From Aminobacter carboxidus (GTDB taxonomy: Bacteria > Pseudomonadota > Alphaproteobacteria > Rhizobiales > Rhizobiaceae), in contig NZ_JACZEP010000001.1 in assembly GCF_014863355.1 (NCBI RefSeq), forward strand, positions 1,054,001 to 1,118,000: 64,000 nucleotides of DNA. Reading direction: 5' to 3'. How positions within the stretch are numbered: position 1 is the first letter of the stretch; every line of letters starts with the position of its first letter. Below the pieces are notes generated by a model. It did not search any database and was not told the DNA's origin. It worked only from the letters and a program-made list of their open reading frames with translations. Shown piece by piece: positions 26,180 through 37,300 of the stretch. Position numbers and translations under genes: made by a program.

Positions 26180-26806
26180 ATGACCGTCACCGAACTGCCG
26201 TCCGCGGCGCCCGTTTCAGACGAACTGCTGAAGCAATACGCCAATGTCGCGACGTCGATCGTCAGCGACAATCTGGACCGTCTTCCGGGCGCGGTGGGTC
26301 TGCTGCCTTATCATGCCGGCGGACAGCTGGTCGGCACGGCGCTGACGGTGCGAACGCGCCGCGGCGACAATCTCGCCATCCATGCGGCGCTGCGCATTGC
26401 CCGCCCCGGCGACGTCATCGTCGTCGACGGCGGTGGTGACACAAGCCAGGCGCTGATCGGCGAGATCATCCTGGCCCACGCCGAATCCATCGGTGTCGCC
26501 GGCTTCGTCATCGACGGGTCGATCCGCGACGTCGCTGCAATCCGGGCCAGCAAGCTGCCCTGCTACGCCCGCGGCGTCACCCATCGCGGTCCCTACAAGA
26601 ATGGCCCCGGCGCCATCAACGTCGACGTCGCCATCGGCGGCCTCGTCGTTCATCCGGGCGACCTGGTCGTCGGCGACGAGGACGGCATCGTCGCCCTTTC
26701 GCCCAAGGTGGCGGCCGACATCCTGCCCGGCATCCGTGCCCAGGAGGAGAAGGAACGACTGAAGCTGGAGGGCTTCAGGACGGGTGCGCGCCTGCGCGCC
26801 GTCTAG
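26180..26806 (+). CDS. RraA/HMG-CHA aldolase family protein
   Basis: A 208-aa protein with AAGGGAGGAG before the ATG at 26180. RraA-like fold: PGDVIVVDGGGDTSQALIGE, then VAGFVIDGSIRDVAAI containing the Arg-Asp pair needed for aldolase/decarboxylase activity, and DLVVGDEDGIVAL. In catabolic settings such enzymes are 4-hydroxy-4-methyl-2-oxoglutarate aldolases or oxaloacetate decarboxylases; an RNase E inhibitor role is unlikely in this setting. It is the first gene of the operon, before an uptake system, so it may process the imported compound. Confidence 0.82.
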   Translation: MTVTELPSAAPVSDELLKQYANVATSIVSDNLDRLPGAVGLLPYHAGGQLVGTALTVRTRRGDNLAIHAALRIARPGDVIVVDGGGDTSQALIGEIILAHAESIGVAGFVIDGSIRDVAAIRASKLPCYARGVTHRGPYKNGPGAINVDVAIGGLVVHPGDLVVGDEDGIVALSPKVAADILPGIRAQEEKERLKLEGFRTGARLRAV

Positions 26807-26853
26807 CAGCGACGGAATTCACGAAATCAACTAGAACTCGGGAGGAGTTTGAA

Positions 26854-28380
<1,527 letters not shown>

Positions 28381-28389
28381 CTTTGGGAC

Positions 28390-28412
28390 GGCGCCGGCCG
28401 CTCGCCGGCGCC
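28390..28412 (+). promoter_or_regulatory. Intercistronic GC hairpin after the binding-protein gene
   Basis: A perfect 9-bp stem (GGCGCCGGC and GCCGGCGCC) with a 5-nt loop sits between the binding protein and first permease genes. Such hairpins often protect the upstream message from 3' decay and give excess binding protein; it could also be a weak attenuator. Confidence 0.6.
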
Positions 28413-28456
28413 AACCTACCGTTCCACGTACCAGTATCCGGCGGAGGAGGCGGAGC

Positions 28457-29374
28457 ATGGGCAATTTCATCTACAAGAGGTCGCTGCAAAGCCTGCTTTC
28501 GCTGGCGCTGCTGATCATCCTCGTCTTCTTCCTGGCCAGGCTGACGGGCTCTCCCGCCGACCTCTATCTGCCGCTCGACGCCACCGAGGAGATGCGCGAC
28601 CAGTTCAACCAGCGCTTCGGTTTCGACGATCCTGTCTATGTCCAGTTCGGCCGCTTCGTCGTTGGCCTGCTGCAGTTCGACCTCGGCGAGTCGATCCAGT
28701 ACTCCAAGCCCGCTGTCCAGGTCGTGCTCCAGGCTTTCCCGACGACCCTGATGCTGGCGGCCATCACCATGCCGATCGTCATCGCCGTCGCCATCGTCAC
28801 CGGCTCGCTCGCCGCTTTCCGTCCCGGCGGCATGTTCGACCGTATCGCCAGCCTGATCTCGCTGATCGGCGCGAGCACGCCGAACTTCTGGATCGCGATT
28901 GTCGGCGTGATCGTCTTCGCCGTGTGGCTGCGTGTGCTGCCGACCTCCGGGACCGGCACGCCGTGGCACTGGGTCCTGCCGATCGCTGTCCTGTGCCTCA
29001 GGCCGACAGGCGTGCTGGTTCAGGTGGTGCGGTCGTCGATGATCACCGCGCTGTCGTCGGCCTATGTGAAAACGGCGCGCGCCAAGGGCGTGCGCTCCAG
29101 GGCCATCGTCTTCGTCCATGCGCTGCGCAACGCGCTTTTGCCCGTCATCACGGTCGCCAGCGACCAGGCTGCCGGCATCGTCAACGGCGCGGTCATCGTC
29201 GAAACCGTGTTCGGTTTCCCCGGCATCGGCAAGCTGATGATCGATTCCGTGCTGTTGCGCGATTTCGCCGTCATCCAGGCCGCAGTCCTCGTCACGGCAC
29301 TTGCCGTCTTCATCATCAACATCGTTGTGGACATCACCTATGCGCTCGTCGATCCACGCATCCGGCACAGCTGA
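28457..29374 (+). CDS. ABC transporter permease, DppB-type
   Basis: A 305-aa inner-membrane protein with six helices. It has the N-terminal KRSLQSLLSLALLIILVFFL helix, FDDPVYVQFGRFV and the EAA-type coupling segment YVKTARAKGVRSRAIVFVHA. It forms a heterodimer with the next permease in an oligopeptide/nickel-type importer. GCGGAGGAGGCGGAGC precedes the ATG. Confidence 0.92.
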   Translation: MGNFIYKRSLQSLLSLALLIILVFFLARLTGSPADLYLPLDATEEMRDQFNQRFGFDDPVYVQFGRFVVGLLQFDLGESIQYSKPAVQVVLQAFPTTLMLAAITMPIVIAVAIVTGSLAAFRPGGMFDRIASLISLIGASTPNFWIAIVGVIVFAVWLRVLPTSGTGTPWHWVLPIAVLCLRPTGVLVQVVRSSMITALSSAYVKTARAKGVRSRAIVFVHALRNALLPVITVASDQAAGIVNGAVIVETVFGFPGIGKLMIDSVLLRDFAVIQAAVLVTALAVFIINIVVDITYALVDPRIRHS

Positions 29375-29375
29375 G

Positions 29376-30275
29376 ATGGCCAGGCCCGCACAGGCAGCGC
29401 CGTCGGCATTCCGCGACATTGCGTCGAGCCTCGCACGCGACAAGGTGGCCCTGGTTTCCGCTGCCTTCCTCGTCGTCGTCATGATTTGCGTCGTCGTCGG
29501 CCCGACGCTGCTCGCCGACCAGGCCCGCGCCATGAACCTGATGCAGCGCAACGCCGCACCGTTTTCGCTCGACCGTCCTTGGCTCTACATCCTCGGCGCC
29601 GATGCGCTCGGGCGCAGCGTGCTTGCCCGCATCATCGTCGCCAGCCAGAACACCATGCTGATCGCCGGTACCGCGGTGCTCACCTCGCTGGTGATCGGCG
29701 GTGCGCTCGGGCTTGTTGCCGGCTTCAAGGGCGGTGCCATCGGCGCGATCCTGCTGCGCCTGGCGGACGCCATCATGAGTTTTCCGTCGCTGCTTCTGGC
29801 CGTCATCGTGCTGTTCGTGTTCGAGCCGGGCGTCGCCAACGTCATCCTGGTGCTTGCCATCTCGCGCGTGCCGATCTTCCTGCGCACCGTGCGCGCCGAG
29901 GTGCTAGAGCTCAAGGAACGCCTGTTCGTCACCTCGGCCCGCGCCATGGGTGCTTCGACCCCGCGCATCCTGTTTCGCCATGTCGCCCCGATGGTGCTGC
30001 CGACAGTCATCAATCTCGCAGCACTTGAAATGGCCTTCGTCATGCTCGTCGAATCCGGCCTGAGTTTCCTCGGCATCGGCATCCAGCCGCCCGAGATCAC
30101 CTGGGGCCTAATGGTGTCGGACGGGCGCAACTACATCGGCTCGGCCTGGTGGGTGGCGTTCTGGCCGGGCCTGGCGATCATGCTCGTCACCATGTCGCTC
30201 AACCTGTTCTCGAACTGGCTCCGCGTCGCCACCGATCCGGTCGAACGCTGGCGCCTGCAAACATCGGCGGAATGA
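29376..30275 (+). CDS. ABC transporter permease, DppC-type
   Basis: A 299-aa membrane protein starting 1 bp after the previous stop. The N-terminal cytoplasmic part includes SSLARDKVALVSAAFLVVVM, and the coupling loop FVTSARAMGASTPRILFRHV is the EAA motif. The C-terminal GIGIQPPEITWGLMVSDGRN is typical of DppC/OppC. It overlaps the next gene by 4 bp (ATGA). Confidence 0.92.
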   Translation: MARPAQAAPSAFRDIASSLARDKVALVSAAFLVVVMICVVVGPTLLADQARAMNLMQRNAAPFSLDRPWLYILGADALGRSVLARIIVASQNTMLIAGTAVLTSLVIGGALGLVAGFKGGAIGAILLRLADAIMSFPSLLLAVIVLFVFEPGVANVILVLAISRVPIFLRTVRAEVLELKERLFVTSARAMGASTPRILFRHVAPMVLPTVINLAALEMAFVMLVESGLSFLGIGIQPPEITWGLMVSDGRNYIGSAWWVAFWPGLAIMLVTMSLNLFSNWLRVATDPVERWRLQTSAE

Positions 30276-31912
30276 CAATGTCAGAACCACGCCTTCTTGA
30301 GGTCAAGAACCTCAGCATCCAGTTCCCGACGCGCAAGGGCATCGTCCATGCCGTCAACGACGTCAGCTGGTCGGTCGACCAGGGCGAAACGCTGGCGATC
30401 CTTGGCGAAAGCGGCTCGGGCAAGAGCGTCAGCGCTTCGGCGGTGATGAACCTGATCGACACGCCGCCGGCGGTCATCTCGTCGGGACAGATCCTGTTTC
30501 GTGGCCGCGACCTGCTGCAGGCAAGTGTCGAGCAACGACGGCTGGTCAACGGCAAGAACATTTCGATGATCTTCCAGGACCCGCTCGCCGCCCTCAATCC
30601 GGTCTATCCGGTCGGCTGGCAGATTGCCGAGACGATGCTTGTCCATGGCATCGCGCCCGACACGGCGCGCCGGCGCGCCATCGACCTGCTTGGCCGTGTT
30701 GGCATATCCGACCCCGAGCGCCGGGCGCAGGATTATCCGCACCAGTTTTCGGGCGGCCAGCGCCAGCGCATCATGATCGCGTCGGCAATCGCGCTGCAGC
30801 CAGACCTGCTGATCGCCGACGAGCCGACGAGTGCGCTCGACGTCACCGTGCAGGCGCAGGTGCTCGACCTGATGAAAGAGCTGCAGCGCGAGAGCGGCAT
30901 GGGCATGGTCATCATCACCCATGATCTCGGCGTGGTCGAGAAGGTGGCGGACAAGGTGGTGGTCATGCAGGCCGGTCGCATCGTCGAGGCCGGCGAGGTG
31001 GCCAAGGTGCTGTCGCAGCCGAGCAATCCCTATACGCAGCGCCTGCTCGATGCGGTGCCGGGCCGCCATGGCTTCAGCGTCAACAAGGCCGCCGAGGCTG
31101 GGCCGACGCCGCTGCTCGAGGTCCGCAACGTCTCCAAGGTCTATTTCGGCCGGCTCAAGCTGTTTTCGAGCGCGCCGCAGCCGCAGGTCCGCGCCGTCGA
31201 CGACGCGAGCTTCACCCTGTCCATGGGCGAGACGCTCGGCATCGTCGGCGAGTCCGGCTCAGGCAAGTCGACGCTGGCGCGCATGCTGCTCGGGCTCGAC
31301 GTGCCGACGGCGGGCTCGATCGACTTCGACGGCAAGGACCTGCTCAAGCTGTCTGCGGCCGAGACCTTCAAGGTTAGGCGGCGCATGCAGTTCGTGTTCC
31401 AGGACCCGACCGCCTCGCTCAATCCGCGCATGACCGTGCAGCAGATCGTCTCCGAGCCATGGGCGATCCATGCGGGCGTGCTGCCAAAGCAGCAATGGGG
31501 CCAGCGCGTGGCCGAATTGCTGCACAAGGTCGGCTTGCTGCCCGAACATGCCGAGCGCTACCCGCACCAGTTCTCGGGGGGACAGCGGCAGCGTATCGCC
31601 ATTGCCCGTTCGCTGGCGCTGCAACCGGAGCTGATCGTCTGCGACGAGGCAGTGTCGGCGCTCGACGTCTCGATCCAGGCGCAGATCATCGACCTGCTCA
31701 AGGAACTGCGCCGCGAGATGGGCCTGTCCTACGTCTTCATTGCTCACGACCTCGCGCTGGTCAGGGATTTCGCCACCTCGGTGGTGGTGATGTATCAGGG
31801 CCGGATCGTCGAGCAGGGGCCGACCGAACAGGTCTATGGCAACCCGCAGCACGACTACACCAGGCGTCTGCTGGCGGCGAGCAAAGTGCATCCGGGCGCG
31901 CTGGCGGCCTGA
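30272..31912 (+). CDS. Dual-domain ABC ATPase (OppD-OppF type fusion)
   Basis: A 546-aa protein with two nucleotide-binding domains. The first has Walker A GESGSGKS (about residue 48) and signature FSGGQRQRI; the second has Walker [10 protein letters not shown] (about residue 328) and the same signature, each with a DEPTSALD or DEAVSALD Walker B. It is a fused version of the usual separate D and F subunits. The ATG at 30272 overlaps the permease stop; an ATG at 30278 is also possible. One copy can drive the whole importer. Confidence 0.93.
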   Translation: MTMSEPRLLEVKNLSIQFPTRKGIVHAVNDVSWSVDQGETLAILGESGSGKSVSASAVMNLIDTPPAVISSGQILFRGRDLLQASVEQRRLVNGKNISMIFQDPLAALNPVYPVGWQIAETMLVHGIAPDTARRRAIDLLGRVGISDPERRAQDYPHQFSGGQRQRIMIASAIALQPDLLIADEPTSALDVTVQAQVLDLMKELQRESGMGMVIITHDLGVVEKVADKVVVMQAGRIVEAGEVAKVLSQPSNPYTQRLLDAVPGRHGFSVNKAAEAGPTPLLEVRNVSKVYFGRLKLFSSAPQPQVRAVDDASFTLSMGETLGIVGESGSGKSTLARMLLGLDVPTAGSIDFDGKDLLKLSAAETFKVRRRMQFVFQDPTASLNPRMTVQQIVSEPWAIHAGVLPKQQWGQRVAELLHKVGLLPEHAERYPHQFSGGQRQRIAIARSLALQPELIVCDEAVSALDVSIQAQIIDLLKELRREMGLSYVFIAHDLALVRDFATSVVVMYQGRIVEQGPTEQVYGNPQHDYTRRLLAASKVHPGALAA

Positions 31913-31913
31913 G

Positions 31914-32498
31914 ATGACGGCGGTTCCCGACCCCACGGCCGAACTGCCGGTAGCCATCGCCGCGCGGCCCGCGCCGGGCTTGGGCGCCTTGTTCCTGACC
32001 TGCCTGAAGATCGGCTTGCTGAGCTTTGGCGGAGGGCTTTCCGGCTGGCTCTACCAAGAGTTCGTTGCGCGCAACCGCTGGATCAGCGACGAGGATTTCG
32101 CCAGTTCGCTGGCGATTTCGCAGATGCTGCCCGGCGCCAATGTCGTCAACCTGGTGATCTGCATGGGCGACGAACTGCGCGGTCTGGCCGGCAGCGTCGC
32201 TTGCGTGCTGGGCTTCCTCGTCGGCCCGTTCTTTGCCGTGATCGCGCTCAGCGCCCTGTTCGACAGCCTGCCCGACGTCACCATGCTGGAGGCGGCGTCG
32301 AATGGCGTGGCCTACGCCGCGCTCGGGCTCTTGCTGGTGATCTGCCTCAAGGGTGTGCAGCGTGCGACGAAGTTCCCGCCCGGCCTTGTCGTCATCGCCG
32401 CCGTGGCAATTGCCGTCGGCCTGTTGAAGCTGCCGCTGATCCCGCTGGTCCTCGTGATTGCGCCGGTCAGCGTCGCCCTTGCCTGGCGCAGGAGCTGA
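31914..32498 (+). CDS. chrA: ChrA-family chromate transporter, first half-size subunit
   Basis: A 194-aa membrane protein with about six helices. The CHR-domain marks are FLTCLKIGLLSFGGG near the start and FASSLAISQMLPGANVVNLV. It begins 1 bp after the ATPase stop, so it is in the ABC operon transcript. Half-size CHR proteins work as pairs; the partner is the next gene. The family exports chromate, but many members have other anion substrates. Confidence 0.88.
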   Translation: MTAVPDPTAELPVAIAARPAPGLGALFLTCLKIGLLSFGGGLSGWLYQEFVARNRWISDEDFASSLAISQMLPGANVVNLVICMGDELRGLAGSVACVLGFLVGPFFAVIALSALFDSLPDVTMLEAASNGVAYAALGLLLVICLKGVQRATKFPPGLVVIAAVAIAVGLLKLPLIPLVLVIAPVSVALAWRRS

Positions 32499-32499
32499 G

Positions 32500-33039
32500 A
32501 TGCGCGACGACGACCTTGTCACCCTGATCGCGGTTTTCGTGCCGTTCTCGCTGCTGTCGATCGGCGGCGGCTCGGCGATCATCGCTGGCATCCAGCACGA
32601 ATCCGTCGCCGTTCACGGCTGGATCAGCAGCCGCGAGTTCATCGACCTGTTCGCCATATCCCGCGCGGCACCCGGGCCCGGCACGATGCTGGCGACGCTG
32701 ATCGGCTGGAAAGTCGCCGGCTGGTGGGGCGCGCTCGCCGCATCCCTGGCGCTGTTTTTGCCGTCTTCGCTGCTCTGCTACGGCGTCATCAAGGTGTCCA
32801 ACGCCCACAAGGCGAAGCGGTGGCACAAGGCCATGCGCGAGGGCCTTGCGCCGGTTGGCGTCGGGCTGGTCATCGCCGGCGTGATCTCCATTTTTCGGCT
32901 TTCCGGCGGTGGCCTTGTGGCCGCAGCAATCGCGGTTGCGTCCGCCGCGATCCTGACCTGGATGCCAAGGTTCCCGACACTCGGAATTCTGGTCCTGGGT
33001 GCTGCCACGACATCGGCGCTGTACAGCCTGGGCGACTGA
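32500..33039 (+). CDS. chrA: ChrA-family chromate transporter, second half-size subunit
   Basis: A 179-aa membrane protein starting 1 bp after its partner. It has FVPFSLLSIGGGSAIIAGI, FIDLFAISRAAPGPGTML and IGWKVAGWWGALAASLAL, the second-domain version of the CHR motif. The pair forms one full-length exporter equivalent. The gene ends the operon, followed by a hairpin. Confidence 0.88.
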   Translation: MRDDDLVTLIAVFVPFSLLSIGGGSAIIAGIQHESVAVHGWISSREFIDLFAISRAAPGPGTMLATLIGWKVAGWWGALAASLALFLPSSLLCYGVIKVSNAHKAKRWHKAMREGLAPVGVGLVIAGVISIFRLSGGGLVAAAIAVASAAILTWMPRFPTLGILVLGAATTSALYSLGD

Positions 33040-33068
33040 TTGGCTTGGGCGGACAGCGCATGCAAGAG

Positions 33069-33099
33069 CGGCCCGCTTGGACTTAGCCAAGTCGGGCCG
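33069..33099 (+). terminator. Hairpin at the end of the ABC/ChrA operon
   Basis: An interrupted stem (CGGCCCG plus TTGG pairing with CCAA plus CGGGCCG) closes a 6-nt loop 30 bp after the last stop of the operon. There is no strong T run after it. Confidence 0.55.
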
Positions 33100-33561
33100 T
33101 CTGCATTGCGCGGTGGGCGTTGGGGTGGGGCAGCCGACGCAATACTCACACCTAGGATTTAAGGCACCGCGCCGGCGCACTACCCCACCTTCCCAAGCTC
33201 GAATCTACGCCCTTCGGTGGCACAGAGACAATTAGCTCATTGGATGGGTTGATGTAGCTTGTTCGTCTGATGGAGCGGCTGGAGCCGAGCTCAAGCGTGA
33301 AGGGTGGCAGCGGACGAGTACGACGCGGATTCCGCCTTTCTTGCCGTCGACCGACATCGACCGGCGACGCCATCGCGCTGCCGAACTGCGCCGCGAATTG
33401 AGGCGGAGTGCTGGGGCGCTTTCGGGCCTCAGCGAACGCGATCGAAGAGTAGCGACGTCGGCGCCGGATGGAGCAGCCATTTGCCATCGACGAACGTCTC
33501 TTGCCCTCAGGCGACCTATCAAGGATAGCAGTGTGGCGGAGTCGCGACAGAGGATGATCCG
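33100..33561. other. Gene-free stretch before the RidA gene
   Basis: About 460 bp with no credible gene. Minus-strand frames covering it (for example 33152-33733) run through the RidA gene and have no family signal. A plus-strand frame at 33341-33577 is Arg-rich and looks like a shadow or a decayed gene. The RidA promoter should be near its right end. Confidence 0.4.
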
Positions 33562-33909
33562 ATGCTTGAAAGAATAAATCCCGATGCCCGGTGGAGTGAC
33601 GCGGTTGTCGTTGGCAACCTGATATTCGTCGCTGGCCACACCGCAGAGAAGACGCGAGGCCAATCGGTGCGCGAACAGACGGAGGAAGTCCTCCAGTTGC
33701 TCGATGAGACGTTGGCGCAGGCTGGGGTGACAAAGAGGAACCTCGCCATGGTGCAGATCTATCTGGCTGATATGTCGAACTTCGACCAGATGAACGAGGC
33801 CTGGGACAGATGGGTCATTGCCGGCGAGGCGCCGGCGAGGGCGACGGTCGAATCCAGGCTCGCTTATCCTGATCTCGGTGTGGAAATCACTGCGGTCGCC
33901 GCCCGGTAG
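33562..33909 (+). CDS. ridA: RidA-family (YjgF/UK114) protein
   Basis: A 115-aa protein. Marks: DAVVVGNLIFVAGHTA, the helix REQTEEVLQLLDETLAQAG, VQIYLADMSNFDQMNEAWD and APARATVESRLAYPDLGVEI with the conserved Arg that binds substrate carboxylates. RidA hydrolyses reactive enamines/imines from PLP enzymes, though this may be a diverged paralogue. It is a single gene at the edge of the defence island. Confidence 0.88.
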   Translation: MLERINPDARWSDAVVVGNLIFVAGHTAEKTRGQSVREQTEEVLQLLDETLAQAGVTKRNLAMVQIYLADMSNFDQMNEAWDRWVIAGEAPARATVESRLAYPDLGVEITAVAAR

Positions 33910-34075
33910 ACGAGGTACCAGAACGCCACAGCGTGAAGGGTGAGCCCACTGACCGACGAACGCGCAGGAAAGTTGGCGGATTGAGTACGAGCGCTTTCGC
34001 GGGTGAATTCTGCGCAGCGAGTGGCACGAACTGTTTCGCGGTCTTGGGTGGTGATTGTTGGAGCGGTCCTCCACT

Positions 34076-34130
34076 TCGTCATCCTCGGGCTTGCCCCGGC
34101 GGCGCCTGCGATCCATCTGCACCCCTCAAA
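34076..34130. repeat. Possible degenerate intergenic palindromic repeat
   Basis: The segment TCGTCATCCTCGGGCTTGCC resembles a common rhizobial intergenic repeat unit that continues as CCCGAGGAT; here the second arm is changed. It lies in a 470-bp gene-free stretch (33910-34382) just outside the island genes. The identification is from memory. Confidence 0.35.
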
Positions 34131-34133
34131 AGA

Positions 34134-34161
34134 ATAGGCCGCACTGAGGCGGCCTATTTTT
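34134..34161 (+). terminator. Intrinsic terminator before the defence island
   Basis: A perfect 9-bp stem (ATAGGCCGC and GCGGCCTAT) with a 6-nt loop is followed by TTTT. It is oriented to stop plus-strand transcription from the RidA side and lies 221 bp from the end of the first island gene. Confidence 0.75.
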
Positions 34162-34382
34162 CAACTCAATGCGTGAATGGCGTGGGCCAAACTCAGCTAC
34201 AGCCTGACGTCGCCCCACAAAAGGAATTAGGGGTCGGCATATTTATCTAGGGGAAACAGTATCTTGATTGTTGGCATACCTGAAAAGAGTATGCCGGGGG
34301 CCCGTCATCCAACCCAACACAGCGTGATGAAGCTTAGCTGCGAATCTTCGGATACCGAACGCCGCCATGTTTGCGGACCGAA

Positions 34383-37300
34383 CTACCCGCCAGGCATCGC
34401 AACCACGTATGTACCTCCGCTCCCCTTCCTTTGCAGGACCACATTGATCGCGGCGAGCTGACGGGCCTGGGCTGCCGCATCTGCCTGGAAGTCGTGCCGC
34501 ACACGAAGGTTGCGCGGCGGCGTCCAGGCTCCAAATCCTTGATCCAAGACAATTGTCGCGCGGGCGCCGTTTTCGTATTCGACCCTCAGGTAACGACCAT
34601 GAGGTACTTCCTTATGCTGCAGCGAGGCGCGAAGTCCTCGCTGTCTGCCCAGAAGCGTCACCACATCGTGCTGATCGGCAGCTTCCCGCCAGTCGTGCCA
34701 GAGCTGCCACGGATCGCCCCGTTGCTCGAGAACACGCGGCGGACGAGTTTCGACAATGAGTTCCGCTTCGGTGGATCCGGAACTGGAAGCAAGATGGCTT
34801 ACGGTTTCGATCAACAAGCGGGCGACGAGCGGAGAAGAAACATACCCGTCCTGATAGACGATCCGCGAAATGGGGACATTCTCCCATGCCCCGCACTTCT
34901 CCAGCAGATCACCTAGGAGTCCGGCTGCACGCGCGCCGAAAGTTGAAAGGTCGAGGTCGAGTTCGGTTCCGACCTCGATCAACTGCGCACCGGGTGGAGG
35001 TAGCAAGTCTTCGAGATCAATAGCGGAAGTTGGGGCCTCGATCGGCATGGCCGCCTTCGCTAAGGGGCGGTGTATGGGGCGGCCCCATGTCGGCCCCATG
35101 GCGCATGCGTCCTCCTCAGACGATGTCCAAACAGCGCAAGACGCGTCTCCCTCCACCGCTGCAATGGCGACCGAACCGTTTTCGAACAGCGGCGCATCTG
35201 CTGACACAAGGGATATCTGATAGCGTAGAGCAAAATCACGGAGCGCCAGCTTCTCGGCCGAGTTGAGCTGCATTAGCTTTGCCTTAGGCAACGCCAGGCG
35301 CACTCGATGCCCTTTCAAAGACCAGGACAGGAATTGCTGCTTCGGACCCCAGTCGGTTGCTGCCGATGTGGCATGCCATTGCGGAAGGAAGATTGTGAGC
35401 TGGGACTGGGCGGCGCGGCCAAGCTCGCGGTGGATTTCATCAATCGGCACCAGAGAAAGCTCGGCATCAGGTGCGAACTTGTCCCGGTCGTCGAGGTCGA
35501 GGGGAAAGCTGAAATGCTTCCGAACGAAATCAAGTGCAGCGCGGCGATCGAGTTCGTCTTTTCCGTCCGGCGCGTCCGACGTTAACACGCAGGATGCGCA
35601 GCCTGACTCGCAACCCGGTGTTTCGCAATCGAGGATTCGCTCCGCACGCTTGATGACAGGACGCATCATAAATTCGAACGACGTGGCGAAACCGGCACCG
35701 CCGGCAGCACGGTCGAAGAGGAACAGCGAGACTGCGTCCGCGCCCAGTCCATTACGACTCCTGGTGACCGCGAATCCCATCTCGTCGGCTTCGATCCCGA
35801 GTTCCTGTGCCAGGGCCTCGCGCAGTGCGATCACGAGCGCATTGGCACCCGCACGCCGCAGCGGATGCTGTGGCTGCAGTTCCAGGACGTCAGTCGTTAT
35901 CTCGTGGCCGAGTGACACATTCCGTTTGATGGCGAACGGACGCTCATTGCCCGGACAAAAATCTTCACCCTTTCGGTAGCGCAACGGCTTGTGACCGACC
36001 AAGGCGGGCGGCGGAGTGGCTAGTCCGTGATTGTCCATGTCGGCTTCGGCCCGCCCGCAATGCAGGCAGATCGCGTAGCCATATCCGCTTCCGCCGCCAC
36101 GATTGGAATAGTAGACCAAACCTTCGCTGCTGCAGCGGAAGCGACCGAGCTCCGGAACCGGCAGACTGCCCCACGGTGTCCCTCTCGTCGATGCGATAGG
36201 GTCTTCCGGCGGCACATAGGTAGGCGTGTCGGTTTCTGCATGGGCCCGCTCCCGCGGGTCGACGGAAAAGCCCGCCGGACGGAGAAACTCGATCGTCTCC
36301 GGTTTCTCGGCACCGCAGACATGGCAACAATCTGGTCGTCCACCACGTTTTGTATCTGACGCACCGCATTCCGCGCAGCGCCAATGAAAGCGCAGGCTCT
36401 GTATTTCGGCGATGCCTTCTTCGCTGGCCGGCCTCTTCCAGTTCAGCGTGACCCCGGCGGACTTATGGACAAGCCCGTCGAGCACGACTTCGGAACCGGG
36501 GGCGTAGTCCCGAATAGCGAGATCGAGAGAACGCTGTGGGCCGACCGCCCTCCGATGACGGTTTCCGTCCGGAGTGGTTTCGTCGGGCAACTTGAACTGC
36601 TTGCCCGGGAGAAACGTCACGACATCGCTTGGGAAGCCGTGCCCGGGCAAAAATCCCCTGTCGGCCAGTCCGCTCAAGAGGAACTCGCCGCAAAGACGCT
36701 TGAGTTCGACGGTCATACGCGTCTGGCCTGCTTCCCTGACGCCTTCGTCCTTGGCGAGCGCGACGAGTCCCTCCCAGTCTGCAACGAAAGTCCTCGTCGC
36801 CTGGACAATGGCGTCCCGGGTATTCTGAATCAGCGTCAAGTCGCGTTCCAGGATCGACCGCTTCGTGAGGTGATTGATCCTTTCCTGATGGGCTTGCGCC
36901 GTTCCGGGTCGCTCGAGCCACTCCACGAAGATCTCGACCGGACGATCCGCCCTCAACGGCCGGGACTCCTTGATGTCGGCAGGGCATCCCAGAAACGCAC
37001 CGATCTGCATTTTTAGTGCATCGCCGGCCCGCTCGCGCATGAAGGCGCCCAGAAGGTATGCATTCACGTGACGTTGCACGATTGGTCGGCTGCTTAACGT
37101 CACCTTGGGCGCAGCCATCGAGCGCAGCAGGAAACCTGAAGGGTCGCGGAAAGCCTCCCGATCGAGCGGCCGATCCTTGCAGAAGGTGAAGGCGAGCGCC
37201 ACAGCCTGGCCGCGGCGACCGGCGCGGCCGACACGCTGACGATAGTTTGCGATGGATGGCGGCACGTTCGTCATCATCACAGACGAAACTGAACCGATGT

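Noticed and set aside
33152-34122. Overlapping minus-strand frames around the RidA gene
   Set aside because: Antisense to RidA, no motif, basic composition.
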